Source of the DNA: Pseudogemmobacter bohemicus
GTDB taxonomy: Bacteria; Pseudomonadota; Alphaproteobacteria; Rhodobacterales; Rhodobacteraceae
Reading direction: 5' to 3'
Length of the DNA stretch: 64,000 nucleotides
Assembly: GCF_003290025.1 (NCBI RefSeq)
Contig: NZ_QNHG01000001.1
Location: 62,329-126,328 of the forward strand
Below the pieces are notes generated by a model. The model was not told the DNA's origin, did not search any database, and worked only from the letters and a program-made list of their open reading frames with translations. The translations under genes and the position numbers were made by a program. Positions 53,284 to 63,997 of the stretch are shown here, one piece after another. Position 1 is the stretch's first letter. The number at the start of each line of letters is the position of its first letter.

Positions 53284-53967
53284 TCAGTAAGCCGACGCAT
53301 TGTCGATGTTGAAATTATAGAGCTTGCGGGCCGAGCCGTAGCGTTTGAACTCTTCCGGCTTTGCATCCGCCCCGGCCTGGGCCAACAGGTCCTGGAGGAT
53401 CGCGATATGCTCGGGGCGCATCTCTTTCTCGATGCAGTCGGCGCCGAGCGATTTGACCGATCCGCGCACGAAAAGCCGCGCCTCGTAAAGGCTGTCGCCA
53501 AGCGCGTCACCGGCATCGCCCAGCACCACGAGGTTCCCCGATTGTGCCATGAAAGCAGACATATGGCCGATATTGCCATGCACGACGATATTGATGCCCT
53601 TCATCGAAATGCCGCAGCGCGAGCTGGCATTCCCCTTGATCACCAGCAGCCCGCCATTGCCGGTCGCACCCGCATATTGGCTGGCATCGCCCTCGATGAT
53701 GACGGTGCCGGACATCATATTCTCGGCGACACCAGGCCCCGCCGAGCCCTTCACCGTCACCGTCGCCTGCTTGTTCATGCCGGCGGTGTAATAGCCGGTC
53801 GAGCCCTTCACGGTGACCTCGATCGGCGCATCAAGCCCGACGGCCAGCGCGTGGCTGCCCTTCGGGTTCACGATCTCCCAGGCGGTGGCATTGGTCTGGC
53901 CTTTGGTGGCCTGCAAGGTCGCGTTCAGGTCGCGCAAGGTGGTGGTTGCAAGGTCAATCGTCTGCAT
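53284..53967 (-). CDS. glxC: GlxC-like GXGXG-domain protein
   Basis: A 227-residue right-handed beta-helix protein of the GXGXG family, equivalent to the C-terminal domain of glutamate synthase. The beta-helix repeats include STGYYTAGMNKQATVTVKGS, GPGVAENMMSGTVIIEGDAS, QYAGATGNGGLLVIKGNASS and GNIGHMSAFMAQSGNLVVLG. It serves as a scaffold shaping the ammonia tunnel between GlxB and GlxD. It overlaps or abuts both neighbours on the minus strand, so the three chains are made together. Assignment is firm; the precise reaction is not. Confidence 0.85.
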   Translation of the reverse strand: MQTIDLATTTLRDLNATLQATKGQTNATAWEIVNPKGSHALAVGLDAPIEVTVKGSTGYYTAGMNKQATVTVKGSAGPGVAENMMSGTVIIEGDASQYAGATGNGGLLVIKGNASSRCGISMKGINIVVHGNIGHMSAFMAQSGNLVVLGDAGDALGDSLYEARLFVRGSVKSLGADCIEKEMRPEHIAILQDLLAQAGADAKPEEFKRYGSARKLYNFNIDNASAY

Positions 53968-53968
53968 A

Positions 53969-54862
53969 TCAGTGCTTCCAGAAATAGACGGTTGCGGGTT
54001 CGGGTTCCCAGACGCGGGCGTCCTCGATCCCCGGAAGATTGACCAGCGCGCGGTATTCCGAGCCGAAAGCGACATATTGGTCGGTCTCGGCCATCACGGC
54101 CGGCTTGCAGGCGATCGGGTCGCGCACCACGCCGAAACCGTCCTTGGTGCCGACGACGAAAGTGTAGAAGCCATCAAGCACATCAAGACCGGCGCGCAGC
54201 GCATCGCCCAGCTCAACCCCCTGGGCGAGCTTGTGCGACAGCCAGGCGGCGGCCACTTCGGTGTCGTTTTGCGTCTCGAAGGTCATCCCCTCGCGGATCA
54301 GCTCGCGGCGCAGGCTGTTATGGTTCGAGAGCGAGCCGTTATGGACAAGGCACTGATCCATCCCCGTCGAGAACGGATGCGCCCCCATCGTGGTGACCGC
54401 CGATTCGGTCGCCATCCGCGTATGGCCGATGCCGTGACGGCCCGACATCTGGGAAACCCCGAACCGCGCCGCCACGTCTTTCGGCAGCCCGGTCTCTTTG
54501 TAGATCTCGATGGAATCGCCGGCGCTCATCACCCGCAGATCCGGGCGCAAACCCGTCAGCGCAGCCCGCGCCGCCGCCGATTTGTCCGAAGGAAGCGACA
54601 GGATCGCATGCGTATCCTTGCGCGAAAGCGACACCGGCCCGCCAATCGCGCCGCCAAGATCCTCGGCCAATGTCGCGAAATCCCGTTCCGCAAAAGCAGA
54701 CTGAACCGTCAGCTTCACAAGACCCGTATCATCCCCGTAAACCGCGATCCCCGCTGAATCAGGACCGCGATCCGTCATCGTGATCAGCATATCCGTCAGC
54801 AAACGCCCAAGTTCAGGCTCAAGCGAACGGTCCTTCAGAAAAAGTCCAACAATGCCACACAT
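53969..54862 (-). CDS. glxB: GlxB-like class II glutamine amidotransferase subunit
   Basis: A 297-residue Ntn-type glutaminase. The start MCGIVGLFLKD exposes Cys as residue 1 after Met removal. Further glutaminase motifs are TDRGPDSAGIAVYGD, GIGHTRMATESAV and LVHNGSLSNHNSLRRELIRE, followed by NDTEVAAAWL. It would release ammonia from glutamine for GlxC/GlxD. A GTG upstream (54925) is in frame but would bury the catalytic Cys. It is the first gene of the glx cluster and divergent from the oxyR region; a 190-bp gap lies upstream. Confidence 0.88.
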   Translation of the reverse strand: MCGIVGLFLKDRSLEPELGRLLTDMLITMTDRGPDSAGIAVYGDDTGLVKLTVQSAFAERDFATLAEDLGGAIGGPVSLSRKDTHAILSLPSDKSAAARAALTGLRPDLRVMSAGDSIEIYKETGLPKDVAARFGVSQMSGRHGIGHTRMATESAVTTMGAHPFSTGMDQCLVHNGSLSNHNSLRRELIREGMTFETQNDTEVAAAWLSHKLAQGVELGDALRAGLDVLDGFYTFVVGTKDGFGVVRDPIACKPAVMAETDQYVAFGSEYRALVNLPGIEDARVWEPEPATVYFWKH

Positions 54863-55049
54863 GGCAACGGCTCCTAATATTGCTCTGGCGCAATGCAATC
54901 CTAACAACCTCTCAAACAAACACACAAGAAATAAAGTTGAATAAGGGGAAAGCAGATGAGCGCTTTTTCGGCCATTGCCAGATTTCCGGGCAGACGCTGC
55001 AGGGCAGCATTCTGCAGCCGCCCGGGCGCGGGCTGAAATGTTAAGGAAT

Positions 55050-55976
55050 TCAGCGGGCAGGGGGGGGCGATTGCTGCGTAAGCAGCACAGGCAGGCTTTG
55101 GTTCAGCAATGCTGCAATCCGCGCCAGCTGTGGCCCGAGCGGGTTGGACCGGCGCCAGACCATGCCGATCACCCGCTTCGGCTGCGGCGCCGCCAGCCGG
55201 TCAACCGCGACAGAGGCCGACCGCGTCTCAATCGGCAGCGCCATTTCGGGAATCAGCGTCACCCCTATCCCCGCTCCGACCATCTGCACCAGGGTGGTCA
55301 GCGAGCTGCCCTCCATCAGGTCGCGCGGCGCGCTGGAGGCGGGGATCTTGCAAAAGGACAGCGCCTGGTCGCGGAAGCAATGGCCCTCTTCCAGCAGCAG
55401 AAGCTTCATCTTGGCCAGCCGTGCTGCATCGGGGACCGGGCGACCGGCATCGGAATGCGGGCGCACCAGCAGGAATTCCTCTTCGATCAGCGGCGCCTCT
55501 TCCAGCGCCGGTTCGGACGCGGGCAGCGCGAGGATTGCAAGGTCAAGCCGCCCCTCGCTCAGATCGGTCAGCAGCGTGCGCGTCACCGCCTCGCGCGGGC
55601 GCAGATCAAGGCCGGGCCAGCGGCGCGCCAGCTCCTGGATCAGGCCGGGCAGCAGATAGGGCGCCACGGTTGGAATGACGCCGATGCGCAGGATGCCGCC
55701 GGGCTCATCACCCGAAGCGCGCACCAGATCGCCCAGCTGATCCACCCGGCGCAGGATATCGCGCGCGCGCAGCGCGAATTCCTCGCCGAGCGCCGTCAGG
55801 CGCACCCGCCGCGCGGCGCGCTCGACCAGCGGCGCGCCGATCAGCGCCTCCAGCTCGCGGATCTGCATCGAGAGCGCGGGTTGCGAGATGGCGCAGGCCT
55901 CGGCGGCGCGGCCGAAATGACCGATGCGGGACAGGGCCTCGAAATAGCGCAGATGTTTCATCGACAGGGCATTCAT
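55050..55976 (-). CDS. oxyR: Hydrogen-peroxide-sensing LysR regulator OxyR
   Basis: A 308-residue LTTR. The HTH is HFGRAAEACAISQPALSMQI near residue 30. The redox pair is visible in LLLLEEGHCFRDQALSFCKI (two Cys nine residues apart), matching Cys199-Cys208 of E. coli OxyR. H2O2 forms a disulphide and turns on antioxidant genes. It is divergent from katG with a 162-bp gap, so katG is a direct target in all likelihood. A palindrome at 55985-56001 lies nine bases from its start codon. Confidence 0.93.
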   Translation of the reverse strand: MNALSMKHLRYFEALSRIGHFGRAAEACAISQPALSMQIRELEALIGAPLVERAARRVRLTALGEEFALRARDILRRVDQLGDLVRASGDEPGGILRIGVIPTVAPYLLPGLIQELARRWPGLDLRPREAVTRTLLTDLSEGRLDLAILALPASEPALEEAPLIEEEFLLVRPHSDAGRPVPDAARLAKMKLLLLEEGHCFRDQALSFCKIPASSAPRDLMEGSSLTTLVQMVGAGIGVTLIPEMALPIETRSASVAVDRLAAPQPKRVIGMVWRRSNPLGPQLARIAALLNQSLPVLLTQQSPPPAR

Positions 55977-55984
55977 CAGATAAA

Positions 55985-58316
<2,332 letters not shown>

Positions 58317-58325
58317 GCCAGACCG

Positions 58326-58358
58326 AAAGGCCCCGGGAACCACTCTCCGGGGCCTTTT
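58326..58358 (+). terminator. katG intrinsic terminator
   Basis: An 11-bp stem AAAGGCCCCGG (58326-58336)/CCGGGGCCTTT (58347-58357) followed by TTTTC. It starts ten bases after the katG stop. Confidence 0.9.
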
Positions 58359-58481
58359 CCTGTCCTTTTCATAGTCCTTAAATCCCGGGGGCGCTGCCCC
58401 CGTCTTGTTGTGTTTCTGTAAGTCTGTGACCGGGTTTTATTGGGTTTGATACCAGCCAGCCATTTCCGGTGTAAGCCAGGA
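58359..58481. other. Left edge of the Mu-like remnant
   Basis: After the katG terminator comes a GGGGGC-GCT-GCCCCC hairpin (about 58388-58402) and T-rich sequence with no gene. The true left junction of the phage DNA lies somewhere here and could not be resolved. Confidence 0.4.
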
Positions 58482-58853
58482 TCAGGCGGTTGAGGGCTGC
58501 GCTGTGGCGTGGTTGAAGCGCCGCCACCACCTGCTGATCGAGGACCGCGAGACCCGACGCGCGGCGGGAAATGTGGTGCGAACCGCGCTCACGATCTGAT
58601 CATAGGTCTGGCTGCCGATCCGGTCGAGGATGAAGGCCCTGACTTCCTGGTCAGCTTCGCTTCCAGGTGGTGCCCGCTGCGGCGCTGCGCCCGCCATTCG
58701 CCCGGAATTAACCCCGTGTTTAAGGGGGGGATCAAACTGCCCCTGAAGCACGGCGGAAAGCGCTGTCCTGTTGTTCTGCGCCCGTCCGATATCTGCGGCG
58801 ACCTCCTGTGCCATTTTGGACAGACGACAAGCCACGGCAAAACCCTTTGTCAT
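58482..58853 (-). CDS. Hypothetical protein with C-terminal HTH-like segment, Mu-like remnant
   Basis: A 123-residue basic protein with ATG at 58853 overlapping the TGA of the preceding frame (AATGA). The C-terminal half ADQEVRAFILDRIGSQTYDQ, then IVSAVRTTFPAARRVSRSSI and SRWWRRF, looks like a helix-turn-helix of phage small DNA-binding or packaging proteins, but I cannot place it in a named family. It sits at the far end of a Mu-like gene block. It may still be translated, but its neighbours are degraded. Confidence 0.4.
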   Translation of the reverse strand: MTKGFAVACRLSKMAQEVAADIGRAQNNRTALSAVLQGQFDPPLKHGVNSGRMAGAAPQRAPPGSEADQEVRAFILDRIGSQTYDQIVSAVRTTFPAARRVSRSSISRWWRRFNHATAQPSTA

Positions 58854-59131
58854 TGGCAGCAGGGCCTTGTGTCCAGCAACAGTGCGTCCCACTCAGGAGG
58901 AGCTGCGCAAAGCGACTGAACCTCTGCAACCATGTGGGAGAAGGTATCAGGCGCCCAGGTCAATGAGAAAAACCGTTCCTGTGGCCTGCCGCCAGGCCGG
59001 ATAAGATTGAACCTGTCGGCGTCAAAACATTCTCCAATCGTTGCATTCTCCCCTGAAGCGCCCAGGTGATGGCTGTCGCAGGCAAGTGCCAGAGTTTCCC
59101 CCGGCTTTCCCCGGGCAACTTCCCAATCAAC
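58850..59131 (-). pseudogene. Unidentified coding remnant in the Mu-like block
   Basis: An open stretch without a proper start reads VDWEVARGKPGETLALACDS, then HHLGASGENATIGECFDADR, RFFSLTWAPDTFSHMVAEV and APPEWDALLLDTR before stopping. Composition is protein-like. It joins the end of the protease-like remnant and overlaps the next start by ATGA, so it was once part of the same operon. I do not recognise the family. Confidence 0.4.
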
Positions 59132-59851
59132 TTTGATCGGCGGACATAGCCCCCTGCGCGCTGCCCGTGATAGGGATCAGGCCCGTCATCTTCTTTCGCG
59201 CAGTCAGGGATGATACCGGCATGTATCTGGCAGGGGCAAGTTCAGCGCCAGGCCGCTCTTTCAGCGCTGCCGGAATGTCTTCCACTCTGGCCCTGGGCGG
59301 CAGGCCGGGAAGATCGGCCAGCACCTGCCCGAAGCGAGCGAGATCGGGATTGGGGGTCGTTGCAATCCTGTCGGAGGGGCGGGATTCATGCGGTCTTGCC
59401 TCGCTGGCCAGCGCCCGTGAGGCAGAGATTGGGGCTCTGAACCAGACCTGCGCCTTTCAGGCGAACGATCTGTCGGGTCTTCGGGTGGAACAGAAAGGAC
59501 GGGCTGAGGGTGCGGTGTTCCTTCCTCCCGATCATTTCATATGCGGTCGCGGTCCACTCGACGCGCTCCCGGATCCCGCTTTCGTCGGCTCGCAACTCCC
59601 TGATCCGGCCAGCGGCGGGCACCGGGCCGTTGAGCCTTGCTTCGGCTTTGCCGTTCTGGTGCTGGTAATCGACCGGAAGATCGATGCCCGAGGCCTGGAA
59701 TGCGAGAATCAGCCCCGAGGGGTCCGGCAGGTCAAAGCTGCGACCATCCCGCCCGGCGACGGGGCCGGACGGCGACAGGTGAACCCATTCAGGCACGAGA
59801 GCCAGCTGGCGGAAGCGCAAGGTGACAGGTGGCGGTCTCGAGGCCGTTCAT
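59127..59851 (-). pseudogene. Mu-like prophage I protein (protease/scaffold), frameshifted
   Basis: Three frames in order match the Mu gpI family. ATG at 59851 gives MNGLETATCHLALPPAGSRA, cut by a stop. In the next frame PEWVHLSPSGPVAGRDGRSF, GIDLPVDYQHQNGKAEARLN and PAAGRIRELRADESGIRERV lead to LSPSFLFHPKTRQIVRLKGA and SPNLCLT. A third frame has RFGQVLADLPGLPPRARVED, ending at 59127. This is the head-maturation protease that also supplies the scaffold. One lost base near 59791 and another near 59390 explain the breaks. The start has a GGGGAGG ribosome-binding site right after the head-protein fragment. Confidence 0.75.
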
Positions 59852-59865
59852 CCTCCCCGCCCCCC

Positions 59866-60168
59866 TCAGGCGATCCACGGGGTAACGATCAACTCTGCGG
59901 TCCCTTTCCAGACGTTCGACCCGCCATCGGGATTGAGAAGGGCATTGAGAATGTGCAATGCCTTCTGTTCCAGAACGGGCGGCACAACCAGGATTGTCGG
60001 CTGAATACCGGGAATGCGATCCCCATCGGCGCGGAAGTTCATCATCGCAGCACGGGCGCCGGCATAGCTCTCCGTCGTCAGGTCCCGTTTCGATCCCCAG
60101 GCGAGGTGCCAGAGGCCGAAACCCGCATTGACCCGTGCCCGGACGCAATAGATGCCCCCCGCGCGCCT
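59866..60168 (-). pseudogene. C-terminal fragment of a Mu-like major head protein (gpT)
   Basis: In the frame following the ycjF-like stop codon the minus strand reads IYCVRARVNAGFGLWHLAWG, RDLTTESYAGARAAMMNFRA, IPGIQPTILVVPPVLEQKAL and WKGTAELIVTPWIA before TGA at 59866-59868. This is the conserved C-terminal end of Mu-like major head subunits. The N-terminal two thirds are missing, and the fragment starts directly at the 3' end of the neighbouring chromosomal gene. In Mu the T gene follows I; here it precedes I. Confidence 0.75.
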
Positions 60169-61203
60169 TCAGCCCTTCCGCGTCTGCGCCGGGTCCCCGC
60201 GCGGGATCAGCCCGGCCAGGGCCCGCGACACCAGCGCCGACACGCCGGGCCGCGCCACCGCCCGGAACGGCAGCGGCCGGCATTGCTCCATCGCGGCGAC
60301 GCCAATCCGCGCTGTCAGCGCCCCGTTCACCACCCCCTCACCAAAGCGGCGCGAGAGTTTCGACAGCACGCCCCCCCCCAGGGCCGAGCCCATCAGGTCA
60401 TCGGCCAGCGACACCGCCCCCGCCGCCAGCAGCGAGGAAAACACCCGCCTGAGCAGGCTCCAGCTGCCCAGAGTGCCCGAGCGTCCGCCATAGATCACCG
60501 CAATCCGCCGGATCATCGCGAGGTTGGAATAGAGCACCGCTGCCACATCGGCCAAAGCCAGTGGCACCAGCGCGGTGACCATCGCCACCCGCCGCGCGGC
60601 GGCCTCGATCTCGGCGCGGGCAAGCTGGTCCAGCGGCGCGAGCATCTCTGCCTCGGCGAGCGCCATCAGCGCATCGGCATCAAGCACCTCTCCCTCATGG
60701 CTGCGAAACCGGTTGAGCCCCCAGGCCGCCTCGGGGCGGGTTTTATAAAGCGCCGCGATGCTCCCGGTGACGCTGCGCGCCTCTTTCAGATCGGCGCTCA
60801 GATGCGCGTCCACGGCCCGCGCGCGCAGATGGTCAAGGCGTGCGATACGGGCAAAGCCCATCCCCTCGCGCGCGGCCAGGATCAGCGCGATCAGCACCGC
60901 CAGCGCCACCAGCACGAAAGCGATCCAGCCCAGCAAGGCATTGCGGGCAAAAAGCGAGGCGGTGAAATCCCAGGCGGCAACCCCCAGAACAAAGGTGAAA
61001 AGGCTGCTGAACACCCAGATCGCCGCCCGTTTCAGCCCCGAGCGCCGCATCCCCGCCGCCCGGGCCAACTGTTCCAGCGCCAGATCGGCCGCAGCGCCCC
61101 CCTGGGGCAGATCGGTGATCGGGGCTGCGGTGCCGGGATCGGCCTCTGGCAGATCCTCTGCGTCGATCTCTTCGATAAACGGCCGATGGGGAGATTGGGT
61201 CAC
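60169..61203 (-). CDS. YcjF-like membrane protein (TIGR01620/DUF697)
   Basis: A 344-residue inner-membrane protein with two hydrophobic helices near residues 63-105 (WVFSSLFTFVLGVAAWDFTA and LGWIAFVLVALAVLIALILA) and a C-terminal DUF697 domain. It is the partner of YcjX, whose stop overlaps its start by four bases. It is linked to stress or envelope functions, but the activity is unknown. The end [20 protein letters not shown] to GDPAQTRKG lies directly against the prophage relic, so the last residues may have been altered by the insertion. Confidence 0.82.
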   Translation of the reverse strand: MTQSPHRPFIEEIDAEDLPEADPGTAAPITDLPQGGAAADLALEQLARAAGMRRSGLKRAAIWVFSSLFTFVLGVAAWDFTASLFARNALLGWIAFVLVALAVLIALILAAREGMGFARIARLDHLRARAVDAHLSADLKEARSVTGSIAALYKTRPEAAWGLNRFRSHEGEVLDADALMALAEAEMLAPLDQLARAEIEAAARRVAMVTALVPLALADVAAVLYSNLAMIRRIAVIYGGRSGTLGSWSLLRRVFSSLLAAGAVSLADDLMGSALGGGVLSKLSRRFGEGVVNGALTARIGVAAMEQCRPLPFRAVARPGVSALVSRALAGLIPRGDPAQTRKG

Positions 61204-62639
61204 AGCCGGTCTCCGATCAGAAACTCCACCGCGCGGTCGAGGCGGATATGGGGCGGCCCTTCGCCGGGTTTCAGCGACAGCCGGGCAGGGGCAAATTCCA
61301 TCATGCCGAATTCCGCATCCAGCCAGGCGGTCGCGCCTTCGCGGGCCGGCGACAGGATCCGCGCCGGGTCTGAGGGCAGGGCGCCGGGATACATCACCGC
61401 CTGTCGGCCGGTCGATAAAAGCCGCCCGCGCACGGCGGGCAGGTCGACCCCATCGCGCGTCACCATCTCCTCGACCGTGGCGCGCAGGCTGGCCAGAGAC
61501 AAGGCCGCCACCTCTGAGCCGGCGAATTCGGCACGGCCCTTCGCCTCGGCGACCAGCGCCCCGGTGATCGCGGTCAAAGCGGGGTGCTGTTCGTGATGCA
61601 GATGATCGGCGCGGGTGGCGGCAAAGAGGATTTTCGCCACCCGTCTGGCCCCGATCAGCGAAGCCAGCCAGGACGCGCGCCCGACGCGGAAGGCGGTCAG
61701 CACCTCGGCCATCACCTTCCTGAGGTCCTCGACCGCCTGCGGCCCCTGATGGATGGCCCCCAGCACATCCATCAGCACGATCTGGCGGTCGACGCGGGCG
61801 AAATGGTCGCGGAAAAACGGGGTTACCACTTTTGACTTATAGCCCTCGAACCGCCGCACCATTTCGCGCCAGAGCGATCCGCGCGGCGCATTGGCCGGTT
61901 CGGGGAGGGGCGCGAAGGCCAGGACGGGCGAGCCGGCAAGGTCTCCGGGCAAGAGGAACCGGCCCGGCGTGCAATCCGACCAGCCGGCGGCGCGGGCGGC
62001 GGTCAGGTAGCGGGTGAAGGAGGCGGCCAGTGCCTGGGCGCGCGCCTCACCCAGCGGCAGGGCCCCGTCTTCTGCCCGGGCCAGCGCCAGGAAATCGCGC
62101 GCCTCGGGCAGGCGAGTGGCCCGTTTCGCAACCAGGGCAAGGGTATCCTCGGACCAGGCGGCATAGGGTTTCTCCATCAGCGCCAGATCCAGCAGCCATT
62201 CGCCGGGGTAATCCACGATGTCGAGATGCAGGATCTGCGGCCCCCGGAACCCCGCAAACCAGCCCGAGGGCCTTGTGCGAAACGACAGCCGCAGCTCGGC
62301 GATCGAGCGGGTGGAAGAGGGCCAGCGCGGATCGTCGCCGGTCAGCGCCGCCAGATGCGTCTCATAGTCGAAACGCGGCAGCGTCAGGTCGGGTTGTGGC
62401 TGCAGATGCACCGCTTCGATCCGGCCTTCGCGCGCGGCGCTGAGCTGCAACATCCGGCCCCGGTTCAGCAGATTGGCGATCAGCGAGGTGATGAAGACGG
62501 TTTTCCCTGCGCGCGACAGGCCGGTGACGCCAAGCCGCAGCACGGGTTCATAGAGAAGGCCGGAAATCCCCGCCTGGGTCTGTTCGATCCCGCGCGCGAT
62601 CCCGTCAGTGATGCCGAAAAGTGCCAAACCTGCCCCCAC
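61200..62639 (-). CDS. YcjX-family P-loop ATPase/GTPase (DUF463)
   Basis: A 479-residue P-loop protein of the YcjX/DUF463 family. Walker A is GVTGLSRAGKTVFITSLIAN near residue 37. Further family marks are LHLDIVDYPGEWLLDLALME (a G3-like DxxG), QIVLMDVLGAIHQGPQAVED and FAATRADHLHHEQHPAL (a G4-like region). The family is stress-induced in other bacteria and thought to act with YcjF at the membrane. It is the first gene of the pair and divergent from truA with a 79-bp gap. Confidence 0.88.
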   Translation of the reverse strand: MGAGLALFGITDGIARGIEQTQAGISGLLYEPVLRLGVTGLSRAGKTVFITSLIANLLNRGRMLQLSAAREGRIEAVHLQPQPDLTLPRFDYETHLAALTGDDPRWPSSTRSIAELRLSFRTRPSGWFAGFRGPQILHLDIVDYPGEWLLDLALMEKPYAAWSEDTLALVAKRATRLPEARDFLALARAEDGALPLGEARAQALAASFTRYLTAARAAGWSDCTPGRFLLPGDLAGSPVLAFAPLPEPANAPRGSLWREMVRRFEGYKSKVVTPFFRDHFARVDRQIVLMDVLGAIHQGPQAVEDLRKVMAEVLTAFRVGRASWLASLIGARRVAKILFAATRADHLHHEQHPALTAITGALVAEAKGRAEFAGSEVAALSLASLRATVEEMVTRDGVDLPAVRGRLLSTGRQAVMYPGALPSDPARILSPAREGATAWLDAEFGMMEFAPARLSLKPGEGPPHIRLDRAVEFLIGDRL

Positions 62640-62718
62640 TTCACTAGCGGCGAAGATAGGGCCTGGGGCGCGGCTTGGGAAGGTGGACGAAGCCCCTGTT
62701 CTCGGCTAAGCGGCGGGA

Positions 62719-63492
62719 ATGGCGCGCTTTGCTTTCAGGATCGAATATGACGGGGGGCCGTTCAACGGCTGGCAGCGCCAGGCCGGGGGGCAGCCTTCGG
62801 TGCAGCAGGCGATCGAGGAAGCGCTGGCCAGGCTTGAGCCGGGCGCGCATCGCATCTCTGCCGCCGGGCGCACCGATGCCGGTGTCCATGCGACGGGGCA
62901 GGTGGCCCATGCCGATCTGACGAAGGAGTGGGAGCCGTTTCGCCTGGCCGAGGCGCTGAACTGGCATCTGAAACCACAGCCGGTGGCGATCACCGCCTGC
63001 GCCGGGGTCGCGCCCGATTTCCACGCGCGGTTTTCAGCGCTGGAGCGGCGGTATCTGTTCCGCCTGATGGCGCGGCGCGCGCCGGCGGTGCTGGAGGCGG
63101 GCCGTGTCTGGCAGGTGCGCGGCTCCCTTGATCTGGCCGCGATGCAGGAGGCTGCGGCGCATCTGATCGGGCGGCATGATTTCACCACCTTCCGCTCGGC
63201 CATGTGCCAGGCGGAAAGCCCGGTCAAAACGCTGGACGAGATCAGGATCGAGGAGGTTCCCTGCCAGGGCGGCCAGGAATTCCGTTTCCACCTCAGGGCG
63301 CGCAGCTTCCTGCACAACCAGGTGCGCTCTATCGTTGGCACGCTGGAGCGGGTGGGGGCCGGTGGCTGGCCGCCCGCCAGGGTAAAAGCAGCGCTGGAGG
63401 CGGCAGACCGCGCCGCCTGTGGCCCGGTCTGCCCGCCAGAGGGGCTGTATCTGACCGGGGTTGGCTATCCGGCGGATCCATTCGGCGAATAA
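62719..63492 (+). CDS. truA: tRNA pseudouridine(38-40) synthase
   Basis: A 257-residue TruA enzyme that isomerises uridines 38-40 of the anticodon stem-loop. The N-terminal [20 protein letters not shown] is followed by the catalytic Asp in [19 protein letters not shown] near residue 55, then [13 protein letters not shown] and the C-terminal [19 protein letters not shown]. Start and length match the family. It is convergent with the TerB-type gene, with a 73-bp gap that includes a direct repeat. Confidence 0.95.
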   Translation: MARFAFRIEYDGGPFNGWQRQAGGQPSVQQAIEEALARLEPGAHRISAAGRTDAGVHATGQVAHADLTKEWEPFRLAEALNWHLKPQPVAITACAGVAPDFHARFSALERRYLFRLMARRAPAVLEAGRVWQVRGSLDLAAMQEAAAHLIGRHDFTTFRSAMCQAESPVKTLDEIRIEEVPCQGGQEFRFHLRARSFLHNQVRSIVGTLERVGAGGWPPARVKAALEAADRAACGPVCPPEGLYLTGVGYPADPFGE

Positions 63493-63531
63493 GCGGCCCC
63501 CCGGATTATGGCCCCCTGGATCACGAACGCA

Positions 63532-63584
63532 GAAGTCACGCCCGCAGAGGTCAGGGGCGCATAAGTCACGCCCGCAGATGGCGC
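63532..63584 (+). repeat. Direct repeat at the truA-terB junction
   Basis: AAGTCACGCCCGCAGA occurs twice (about 63532-63547 and 63564-63579). The second copy overlaps the last codons of the TerB-type gene (HLRA and stop). This suggests a short 3'-end duplication by slippage. Confidence 0.6.
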
Positions 63585-63997
63585 ACCCGCGCCGCCCATT
63601 CGATGGCGGCGGCGTGGAGGCGGTCGATCCGCAGCTCTTCGCGCAATTCCTCCAGCATCCGCAGTTCTTCCTGGCTGTGGCGCCCGTCGGCGGTGACCAC
63701 ATCGCAGGCCAGCGCATAGGCGGTCTCATGCAGCCTTTCCGGCAGCGCATCGCGGATCAGACCGAAAAACGCATCCAGCCCGTCCTCTTCCTCAAAAAGG
63801 TCGAACACGGTCTGCGCCACGCGGCGCATCCGGTCGGTGTCATAGCCGGAAAAGACCGGCATCAGATTGACCATGCTCTGGATGGCCACCAGCTCGGCGG
63901 TGCGCATATTCTGGTCCGAGGCCGAACAGGCGATCATCACCGCGACCAGAGCATCCTGGGGTGACATCGAGGGGGGGGCGGTCTGGGGCAATCTCAT
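63566..63997 (-). CDS. TerB-family (tellurite-resistance-like) protein
   Basis: A 143-residue helical TerB-family protein. Metal-site-like acidic segments are AVMIACSASDQNMRTAELVA near residue 20 and ACDVVTADGRHSQEELRMLE near 105, separated by LFEEEDGLDAFFGLIRDALP. The family is often near membrane or stress genes; the role is unknown. An ATG at 63997 or at 63967 (MSPQDALVAV) may be the start; the latter gives the usual N-terminus. The upstream region falls outside the window. Confidence 0.75.
   Translation of the reverse strand: MRLPQTAPPSMSPQDALVAVMIACSASDQNMRTAELVAIQSMVNLMPVFSGYDTDRMRRVAQTVFDLFEEEDGLDAFFGLIRDALPERLHETAYALACDVVTADGRHSQEELRMLEELREELRIDRLHAAAIEWAARVRHLRA

Noticed and set aside
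54956..55036. A 26-codon frame starting MSAFSAIARF in the glxB-oxyR gap
   Set aside because: It has an upstream purine stretch, but no composition or family support and is too short to judge.
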